Below are positions 14,502 through 21,800 of a stretch of DNA of 31,390 bases, in pieces. This stretch comes from a virus, in the IMG/VR virus record IMGVR_UViG_3300043773_000463, positions 1 through 31,390 of that record. The stretch is one strand, 5' to 3'. The stretch's first letter is position 1, and every line of letters begins with the position of its first letter. A program made the position numbers and the translations under genes. Under the pieces are notes generated by a model. It saw only the letters and a program-made list of their open reading frames with translations. It made no database searches and was not told the origin of the DNA.

Positions 14502-15467
14502 TTAGCTGTATTGGGTAGCGATGAGCTGACCAGCGTTCGTGTTCACAACCTTCTCGGCGGTGTAGTGCGAAGCGCGGACGATGTTCGATTTGATCGACTC
14601 GTCGCGGTAGGTGCTGACGCCGATGGCTGGGCCGTATTCAGACCAGTTGAGCGTGAAGCCAGCGCCACCACCGAAGAAGCCAGCGGAGGCCTCGGTGACG
14701 TTACCGACCCAGATGTAGGTGTTCGCCCAGACGTTGCTGGAGCTGAATGCCACGCCTTCGGGAGCGGAGTCATAGGCAGCGCGACCGATCAACACTTCGG
14801 CAACGCCGAACACTTCGGCAGCAGCTTGCGTCGAGGCGTTGAGGATGGTGTCGCTACTTAAACCAGTGCCACGCAAGCGGTTCTGGAATTTAGTAGAGGC
14901 GCGCAGGCGCGTCCAGACTGGGAATGGGATCACGACCTTGCAGTTGCTCGTGGATTCGCCCTTGGAAAGCATACGGTCGAGCGCGTCTTGAACGTCGGCA
15001 GCTGCGTCGAAGGTGGCGATGTTTGCCGTGGTGTAAGCCGTGGCAGAGTTCGTCGAGGTGAAGTTCGAGCTGTTGAACATCGCGCCAGCGACGCGGAGTT
15101 CGTGAGCGAGGAGCAGTTTACGTTTAGCGAGCTTGGCGGCAATCGTCTCGGCGTCGAAGAATCGAGCAACGTCGAGAGTTACGGTATCGTCGACTGCTTC
15201 CTCGTATCCGTATTCGAGCGCAGTGTAGGTGTCCTGATTGAAAGAACGCGTGCCGCGAGCGTAGGTGCTGTAAGGCGCGCGGTTCTTGACCTCGGACTTG
15301 AGCAGTTGGCCTTCTTTCAGAACGAAAGACGGATACTGACCAGCGCGGACAGGAACGTTGAGGACGGGCATCACAGCCGTACCGATCAAACCGGACTCCC
15401 AGTCCTTAGCTTGTTCGAGCACGCCAGCGATGTCGCCACGGAAGATTGCAGCAGAATTAGTATACAT
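14502..15467 (-). CDS. Major capsid protein
   Basis: This 321-residue protein lies between the decoration protein gene and a strong terminator. It starts MYTNSAAIFRGDIAGVLEQA and includes a long acidic-helix region (DTVTLDVARFFDAETIAAKL, AKRKLLLAHELRVAGAMF), a ATFDAAADVQDALDRMLSKG helix, VVIPFPVWTRLRASTKFQNR and a Gly-rich C-terminal region (GFFGGGAGFTLNW). These resemble HK97-fold coat proteins of the lambda gpE kind in order and length, although identity to gpE cannot be checked here. Position after protease and decoration genes is decisive. The start has the CTAAC-ATG context without Shine-Dalgarno. Confidence 0.82.
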   Translation of the reverse strand: MYTNSAAIFRGDIAGVLEQAKDWESGLIGTAVMPVLNVPVRAGQYPSFVLKEGQLLKSEVKNRAPYSTYARGTRSFNQDTYTALEYGYEEAVDDTVTLDVARFFDAETIAAKLAKRKLLLAHELRVAGAMFNSSNFTSTNSATAYTTANIATFDAAADVQDALDRMLSKGESTSNCKVVIPFPVWTRLRASTKFQNRLRGTGLSSDTILNASTQAAAEVFGVAEVLIGRAAYDSAPEGVAFSSSNVWANTYIWVGNVTEASAGFFGGGAGFTLNWSEYGPAIGVSTYRDESIKSNIVRASHYTAEKVVNTNAGQLIATQYS

Positions 15468-15490
15468 GTTAGTTTAGTAGATTGTTGAGA

Positions 15491-15841
15491 TTAGATGTTC
15501 TTAGGCAGCATCTCGATGATCGCACCAGCGTCAGACGCGGTGGTCAGCGATTTGCCAACGGTGACGGTGCCAGTGATGGCGACTTGGCCGGAAGCGACGC
15601 TGAAAAGCGTATCGCCAACGGTCACGGGGCCAGCGAGCAAGGTCGCTTTGACGGTGTTACCACCGAGGAATTGAACGGTGACTTGATCGCCAGAGGCGGC
15701 GTCGATGACGGCAACGCCGTCAGGAAGCGAAGCGGTAGCGGCAAGACCGACACCACGATTTGCGGAAATGGACACGAGGCGGAACGCGGTGATAGCCGCA
15801 TTAGCCACGAACGTGCCAGTGTTGTTGAATGAAGTAGCCAT
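15491..15841 (-). CDS. Capsid decoration protein (DUF2190-like)
   Basis: The 116-residue product is beta-rich and Ala/Val/Thr/Gly-heavy (FVANAAITAFRLVSIS, VTVQFLGGNTVKATLLAGPV, SVASGQVAITGTVTVGKSL), typical of DUF2190-type or lambda gpD-like small capsid-stabilising proteins. It lies directly upstream of the major capsid gene, as gpD does in lambda. It would bind to the capsid exterior after expansion. No cysteine or catalytic motif is present. Confidence 0.75.
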   Translation of the reverse strand: MATSFNNTGTFVANAAITAFRLVSISANRGVGLAATASLPDGVAVIDAASGDQVTVQFLGGNTVKATLLAGPVTVGDTLFSVASGQVAITGTVTVGKSLTTASDAGAIIEMLPKNI

Positions 15842-15855
15842 GTTAGGTTATAGGA

Positions 15856-16797
15856 TTAGAGTTTAACGATTTCGCCGCCTTGCACGCGCGCACGATAAGC
15901 GGCGTAAAGGTCAGCGTGATTCTTGATAGCAAACGAGATCGCGGCAGATTTGTCGCCTTTCAGCTCGGAGGCTTTGGCGGCGACGATCTCCTCGAATTTC
16001 TGCGATTGCACGGCAGGCTTGGGAGCCTCAGCCGAGGCGACGGGAGCGGCAGGCGCACCGAACGACTTGGCAAATTCTTTGACGGCAGCGAGCGCGGCGG
16101 TGTTCGCAGCGAGTTGCACGACTTCATTCTGCGCGCTCATAGCGGCAGGCTTGTCCTCGATAGGAGGAAGCGCGGATTCTAGTTTAGCGATTTTATCATT
16201 CATGCCCATCATGGCAGACTGAATCATGCCTTCGATGGCTTTTTTCATTTCTTCGTTCATAGGAAGTTCGATTTCGATTTTTGCTTCGGGTTGCTCAACT
16301 TCACCGCTCTGAAGTTGTTTCAGTTTACGGGCAAAAAATCCGCTAGGGTTTGCGGCAGGGCTATCCACCAAGTCCACCGAGTAGATTTCTGAGCAGCGTT
16401 GCAAAGTCGTTAGCTTGTCGGATGATTTTTCCGATGGGCCAGAGAACGCGATGGAAAGCCCGAACGTGTCAGGAATCCGGTCAGCGATCTCTAAAATGTA
16501 AGAGCGATGCGGAGAGTTTTGCAGCAAGTGCAGGTCGCCCAGTAGCTTCTCGCCATCGATGCGGAGCGTGTCGATAAAGCCGATAATGTCGCCCGCGCCA
16601 CTAGAGTGGTTCAGCTTTACCTTAAGTCCGCCAGCGTATTGCTCGGCGGCAGTCTTCACTTGCTCCAAGGTCTTGTCGTCAATCATGACGCCGTGGCCGA
16701 GAGCTGGGCCTTTAGTGATCAGCGAGACGCCACGGATGACGCCGGCTTCGGTGTCAATGGCTCCGGTCGAGGCTGCAAATGTGATGACTTGTTCCAT
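15856..16797 (-). CDS. Prohead protease with C-terminal scaffold
   Basis: Predicted 313 residues from the ATG at 16797; the frame continues upstream only to a TTG. Residues 1-155 fit the phage prohead protease pattern: KLNHSS (61-66) with candidate catalytic His64, FGLSIAFSG (112-120) with candidate Ser115, and EIYSVDLVDSPAANPSG, the conserved strand-turn before P-A. Residues 160-313 are Ala/Lys/Glu-rich and helical, including MNEEMKKAIEGMIQSAMMG, as expected for a scaffold domain fused to the protease. It would shape and mature the procapsid. It is separated from the portal gene by about 7.2 kb of fibre and lysis genes. Confidence 0.8.
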   Translation of the reverse strand: MEQVITFAASTGAIDTEAGVIRGVSLITKGPALGHGVMIDDKTLEQVKTAAEQYAGGLKVKLNHSSGAGDIIGFIDTLRIDGEKLLGDLHLLQNSPHRSYILEIADRIPDTFGLSIAFSGPSEKSSDKLTTLQRCSEIYSVDLVDSPAANPSGFFARKLKQLQSGEVEQPEAKIEIELPMNEEMKKAIEGMIQSAMMGMNDKIAKLESALPPIEDKPAAMSAQNEVVQLAANTAALAAVKEFAKSFGAPAAPVASAEAPKPAVQSQKFEEIVAAKASELKGDKSAAISFAIKNHADLYAAYRARVQGGEIVKL

Positions 16798-16824
16798 CGC
16801 TAGTGCGACGGACGTCAAAATCGC

Positions 16825-17433
16825 TCACCGCTTGGCTCGCTTCTTTACGATCTTCGGACGCTTGCCAATCCAAGGCGCGACCGCAAACACGATGCCAAGC
16901 CCAGCCGCGACGCTGGCGAACCGCTCAAAGGTCAGCAAAGCCGAGTCGGCGGCGTCTTTGTGCGTGCGCGAGACGGTGAGCTTGTCGAGCAAGAGCTTGT
17001 TAATAAGCGCGGTCATTGGCTCGATGACGCCATAAAGTTCTGCGGTCATGCTCGGCGAGTTCAGCGTTTCGATTTCGCCCTTGTCGCACGCCTCGCGCGC
17101 TTTCTTCAAATAGGCTTTGACGAGTTTATGCTGCGCCACGAGTTCCGAAGGCTGACCAAACTCCAAGATTAGTCGCTCGGCTTCGCTCTCCAACTTGGTC
17201 AGCGAAGCGCAAAACTCTTTTCCGTCGATCAGTCTTTTGCTCGCCTTCGCCTGACCGTCCACAATCGCCAAGCCGTAAATGTCGAAAAGCGGACTCAGGA
17301 CGTTACTCGTCAGCGCAAACTCTCGGTCGCTCGCCGCAATGTTCTCCGAAACCTTTTGCACCGTCATCACTCCGACGCCCGAAAAGCAGACAACAGTTGC
17401 GGCGAGCGCAGCAGTGATTAGCTTCGGGTTCAT
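16825..17433 (-). CDS. Two-TM protein with a four-helix-bundle-like periplasmic domain
   Basis: The 202-residue product has a TM helix near residues 5-25 and a second at about 170-190, with a basic tail (KRPKIVKKRAKR). The intervening ~140 residues are helical (DREFALTSNVLSPLFDIYGL, CASLTKLESEAERLILEFGQ). This is the topology of the ligand-binding half of a chemoreceptor or histidine kinase (4HB-type), but no HAMP or signalling domain follows. It is coupled by ATGA to the LydA-like holin gene upstream. A role as antiholin or lysis timer, or in superinfection exclusion, is possible; alternatively it may be an unrelated spanin-like membrane protein. The family name is uncertain. Confidence 0.5.
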   Translation of the reverse strand: MNPKLITAALAATVVCFSGVGVMTVQKVSENIAASDREFALTSNVLSPLFDIYGLAIVDGQAKASKRLIDGKEFCASLTKLESEAERLILEFGQPSELVAQHKLVKAYLKKAREACDKGEIETLNSPSMTAELYGVIEPMTALINKLLLDKLTVSRTHKDAADSALLTFERFASVAAGLGIVFAVAPWIGKRPKIVKKRAKR

Positions 17434-17759
17434 TTCTTCAATAGCTTGCTCGGATTCTTGGAATACTTCTTCGCTAAATTTGTAATGCCGTCGATAATCT
17501 CAGGAGAGATGACGCCCGCAACGCCGTAGGTAATTGCCTTCACGAATGAGCTTACCTCGATTTGCTCGACGACGAACCACGCGATTGAGCTGACGATTGC
17601 GGCCATCACGATGCGTCGAACGGATTCCCAGACGTCACCTTTGATCGGATTCGCCAGCAAACGCGCGGTCATTCCTGCGCCACCGATGACAGCCGTGAGC
17701 CATCCGGTTTCTTTCCAGAGGCGAGCCACCTCAACAAAGTCTTTGGGCTCCGTGCTCAT
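17430..17759 (-). CDS. LydA-like phage holin
   Basis: The 109-residue product begins with a polar segment (STEPKDFVEVARLWKETGWL), then three hydrophobic spans: LTAVIGGAGMTARLLA, IVMAAIVSSIAWFVV and VKAITYGVAGVISPEI. It ends in a Lys-rich tail. The Gly-Gly-x-Gly-x-x-x-R pattern and the small size fit the LydA holin family. Holins form membrane lesions that start lysis. Both ends overlap neighbours by four bases (ATGA), so translation of the three lysis-region genes is coupled. Confidence 0.72.
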   Translation of the reverse strand: MSTEPKDFVEVARLWKETGWLTAVIGGAGMTARLLANPIKGDVWESVRRIVMAAIVSSIAWFVVEQIEVSSFVKAITYGVAGVISPEIIDGITNLAKKYSKNPSKLLKK

Positions 17760-18154
17760 TTCTTGCGGGTCATCCTATCGCCAAACCACCATCCGATGCA
17801 GTTGAACGCGCAGAACTGAATTTCATCAATCATGTCGGCTTGCTCGGAAACGGTGACGCGAAAGAAAACGATGGTCACGAGCACGAGGAGGAGCAGCGTG
17901 ATGACTGGGCGAAAAAGCGTGATGGTGTTCGCAGCCCACGGCGAGATGTTGTCGGGAGGCGTGGCCGCTTGCTGACTAGCCGTGAACGCATCCCATTTCG
18001 CCTTGTCGCTGGCAATCTCAGCCATGACTCGTGCCTCCTCTAGCTTACGCTTGTGCTCTTGGGCCGACTTGTAGTTGTCGAAAAAGCCGTTGCCGATGCG
18101 GAGCAAGACACCGAGCGCACCGCCACCTAGAGCATTTGTGATAAGATCGAGCAT
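17756..18154 (-). CDS. Holin-like membrane protein (3TM-holin type)
   Basis: This 132-residue protein has an N-terminal hydrophobic region (LITNALGGGALGVLLRIG), a soluble charged coil (YKSAQEHKRKLEEARVMAEI), a hydrophobic span (ITLFRPVITLLLLVLVTIVF) and a C-terminal segment with IGWWFGDR before MTRKK. The W-x-F-G-x-R ending and the basic tail are recognisable from the 3TM-holin family (PF11351). It lies upstream of the LydA-like holin in the transcript, suggesting a holin/antiholin pair. Which of the two is the pore former cannot be said. Confidence 0.68.
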   Translation of the reverse strand: MLDLITNALGGGALGVLLRIGNGFFDNYKSAQEHKRKLEEARVMAEIASDKAKWDAFTASQQAATPPDNISPWAANTITLFRPVITLLLLVLVTIVFFRVTVSEQADMIDEIQFCAFNCIGWWFGDRMTRKK

Positions 18155-18157
18155 GGC

Positions 18158-18688
18158 TTATACAGATTTAGGATTCGTCAAACGACGGAACAAGAAATAC
18201 GGCAACCAAACCCACTTTGGTATCTTGACCAGTTTTACATTGGTATTCTGCACCACAGGCATCTCAGCATCCCACAGCTTAACGCGAACAGGCTCCCCAT
18301 CGGGCGAGCAACAGTTGATGAGGGACACATTGCGCGTAGGGGCGCGGCCCTTAGTCCAGTAGTTGTCATATTGACCTAGCTCCACTGTGCCGCTTATAAC
18401 GCAGTTCTTGAGCTTAAGCCCGTCAATGGCTCCCTTTATCGTCGTTGAGCCTTGAATGACGCAGGATTGGAAGGAATAGCCATTGCCGCGCACACAATCA
18501 ATGGAGTCCTCACGGCTAGCAGGAATAACCAGCCCAGTAGCCGTTAGGTTTTCCACATTGGAACATTTAAACAAGTCGTCCCATTGCTTAGGGTCGCTTG
18601 GAGCTTGCCAATCCTCAGACGTAACGACCTTGCCGTTGTCCGCAGGGCCAACGTAAGAACGCCAGTTAGTGTCCGAGGTGCCAGCCAT
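18158..18688 (-). CDS. Beta-helix-like protein of unknown function
   Basis: The 176-residue product opens with SDTNWRSYVGPADNGKVVTS, then contains short repeating strand-like units: LTATGLVIPA, SIDCVRGNGYSFQSCVIQGS, TIKGAIDGLKLKNCVISGTV. Such spaced strands with Cys/Asn at turns suggest a right-handed parallel beta-helix, as in pectate-lyase-type phage proteins, although it is small for one. The end (IPKWVWLPYFLFRRLTNP) is hydrophobic and aromatic. It sits between the fibre and the holin genes, so it may be a fibre accessory or membrane-associated factor. No catalytic motif was recognised. Confidence 0.6.
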   Translation of the reverse strand: MAGTSDTNWRSYVGPADNGKVVTSEDWQAPSDPKQWDDLFKCSNVENLTATGLVIPASREDSIDCVRGNGYSFQSCVIQGSTTIKGAIDGLKLKNCVISGTVELGQYDNYWTKGRAPTRNVSLINCCSPDGEPVRVKLWDAEMPVVQNTNVKLVKIPKWVWLPYFLFRRLTNPKSV

Positions 18689-18689
18689 G

Positions 18690-18833
18690 TTATTCGGCTT
18701 TCTTCTCTTCTTTTGGCTTCAGAGCTTCGACGAGCACTTCCGCAGACTTGCGGATGATTTCGTGTTGCTCGGCTGGCAGAGGAGCTAGGCGGGCGGCGGC
18801 GTATAGGTTGTTGAGGGCTTGTTCGGTTGTCAT
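18690..18833 (-). CDS. Small 47-residue protein after the fibre gene
   Basis: The ATG at 18833 opens a 47-residue frame starting MTTEQALNNLYAAARLAPLP and ending in Glu/Lys-rich KPKEEKKAE. Upstream extension of the frame is a shadow of the fibre gene. It looks like a short acidic helix pair. The ATAAC-ATG context matches other starts here. The gene lies tightly between its neighbours (one-base gaps), which supports its reality. Function unknown. Confidence 0.55.
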   Translation of the reverse strand: MTTEQALNNLYAAARLAPLPAEQHEIIRKSAEVLVEALKPKEEKKAE

Positions 18834-18834
18834 G

Positions 18835-21800
18835 TTATTTGGATTCGAGTGCCGCGACACGTTGTCGAAGCGACTGAATTTCAGCCCATAGAACTGGCAA
18901 TAATGCAGAGGTGTCAATCTGTTGATAGATCGGTTTTCCTTCAGCATCCACGGCATCCTTCTCGCCAGTGTGAGCATAGGCAGGAGTTTCATGAGCGATG
19001 AACATTGGGCGTTCTTGCGTAGCACCCTTCATCTTGCCCATGTAAACCGGAACAGAATCAATCAATGCACCGCTATCAACAACTGGGCCAAGAATGTCTT
19101 TTGAACGATAGTCAGACGTTGTTCCATAAACAACAAGACCAGTGCCGCGATTGTATGTAATTGAACCTCTTAGAGAACTTGGACTATCTGTGTAAAAACC
19201 TGCAAAGACTTGATTTCCTGAGTTTGCACTATTCCACAAAGATAAATTATCCGCAGTTACGCTTACTTGTTGAGCCAGAATAGTTGAACCACCATTTGCA
19301 TAGGCTTGAATTGGCGCATCTACACCAGCTATTTTACTCGTCGTCCCCACCAGCAGATTACCGCTGCTGTCGATGCGGGCGCGTTCGGTTGGAGTAGCGC
19401 CGGTGCTGAACAGAATTTTTCCGGATGCGTTCTTTGCAGAAACATAAGTTTCATTGCCGCTTTGCAAAACAAGGTTACCGCCCATTTTAATCTGGGTATC
19501 AGCATTTGGGCCTTGAATTGTGCTTTCATCCGTCGGCAGATGAATTGCAGGCTGAACACTGTTGGCTTGTGCGATAACAAGACGACCTCCCGTAGGGCTT
19601 GTCGTGTTGATGCCGACGTTGCCGCTGCTGTCGATGCGTGCGCGTTCGGTTCCACCAGTCGAAAACGCCATTGTCGATGCGGCTGCTCCTCCGCCGATGC
19701 GCCAATGTTCCGTGCCGCTAGTAGTTACAGAACGAATAAAATTGTAAATCGCTCCACCATCATTGTTTGCTGCAATGGTAATTTGAGACGCCGTGCCATT
19801 TGTCGTTTGTTGAATCCTTAGCTCTGCGTCATTAACGGCACTGCCAAAAGCTATGTGCAATGGAGCCGCAGGACTTGCAGTACCAATTCCAACTGACCCA
19901 CTGCTCGTCGCAAAGGTGGCTCCTGTGGTAGACGACAACGCGCCAGTAACAGCGAGTCCGGTGGAGGTGACTGTCGTAATGGCCGCTGTGCCATCTCCAA
20001 TGTAATTGCGAATAGAGGAAGAACCAGAACGAGCAGCAATGCTTATTCCTCCGGCAGTAACATTTGAAATAGTAAGGGCATTTTGAACATCCCAACCTAC
20101 AACCGAAGTATAAGACCCGCCAGACAGCCCGATGTTTGCTTGATTTGTACCACTACTGTTTGTTAGATAATATGCCGCAAAAGCACTAGTTCCAGTGCTG
20201 ACATTGCTGACGCTAAAAGAAGTTACGCCGTTAGTGCTTTTGGTAACAGAAGAATTATCCGTCGCGCTCAACGTCGTAAACGCGCCCGTGGATGCCGTCG
20301 TCGCTCCGATTGTGCCGTTGAAGGCAGACGCCGTAATCGTCTTATTGCTCAACGCCTCCGAGCCAGCCAATGTCGCCAGCGTGCCCGTTGTGGGCAGAGT
20401 CAGCGACGTGTTAGCCGTAGCAGTAAACGACTGCGTGAACGCGCCAGCATGGGTCACGTTGCCCGCAATCGTGATGGTGTTCGCGCCGTTGTTTACGCCT
20501 GTGCCGCCGTAGGTGCCCGTGATGGCTTGCGTGAGCGCAGCACTACCGTCGAAGTTGTTTCCGTAGATGGCGCGGGCCGTCGTAAGCGTGGCCGCGCTGC
20601 CAGTTGTGTTCTGGTTCAGCGTTGGCACGTCGCCCGCCGAGATCGCAGCCATGACGACGTTGGTGCCGTTGCCTCGCAGGAAATAACCCGAAGTCGTCGC
20701 GCCAGCCAAACTATTGATTGCAGCTTGAGCAGTCGTTTGTCCGGTGCCGCCGTTGCCGAGTGCAATGGTTCCCGTGATGCCCACCGTCACCGAAGCGTCA
20801 GCGTTCGTGATGGCGATGTTGGTGCCAGCAGTAAGTTGAGCGGCTTTCCAAAGTGCGTTCGTCGCATCGTAAACAAGCAGAGCGCCAGCCGAAGGCGGCG
20901 TGGTGATCTGAACATCGTGAATTTCGTTCAGCTCGTAGCCGTTCTGAACGCGGACATACAACTCGCCGTTTCCGTTATTCGCGCGCTCGACTATGCCGAC
21001 ATAAACGAGATGGTTCGGAGCGTAAGGCTTGACGTTCGTTAGCGAGCCAGCCGTCGCACCGAGATAAAGTTGGTCGCCGTCCGTGTAGCTTCCGAGCGTC
21101 AGACCATCGACTACGCCGACGAGCGTGATCGTTCCGGTTCCACCAGCCGAGATACTGGCGTCGCTCACGATTCCGAGTGTTTTCGCCGAGGTCGCGTCTC
21201 CCGTATTATACGCGAGTTTTACGCTCATGCGGTTGCCAGTCGCGCCGAAAGCATAAACGACTTGGCCTTTGGTGATCGTCGTAGATTCGGCGTTGGTAAC
21301 TGTGGCCGTCAGCGTCTCCGCCGATTGCGCGCCAGTCGTGGCAATCGAGATGCCGCCCGACGAGTTCGTGATCGTGACGCCGGTGCCAGCCGTAAGATTC
21401 GCCACCGTGTAGCCGGTGCCGTTACCGATTAGAAGCTGACCGTTAGCTGGTGTGGTTGAAACGCCCGTGCCGCCGTCCGCAACCGCGAGATCGGTGATGC
21501 CGGTGATGCTGCCGCCGGTGATGGAAACGCTCGCCGCGTTCTGAACCGCCATCGTGCCGAGTCCGAGATTGCTGCGAGCCGTGGTGACGCTCGCCAAGTC
21601 GGAGAGGTTATTGGCGACTTGCAGAAAATAAGTGTCGTTCTGCGTCGCTGCGCTGCCGAGTCCGAGATTGGTTCGCGCCGTCGAAGGCGAAACGAGATCA
21701 GAGAGATTCGACGCCTTGGCTAGTTTGTCGCCGTCCAGCTCATTGATCGCGGCCTGAACCTCCGTGGCGACGATGTTGCCCGCCGGCACGTTCGTGATGT

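Noticed and set aside
20195-20512. Plus-strand frame rich in Val, Leu and Ala opposite the fibre gene, looking like a membrane protein
   Set aside because: It is the antisense of Thr/Ala/Gly-rich fibre repeats, which always yields hydrophobic antisense translations.
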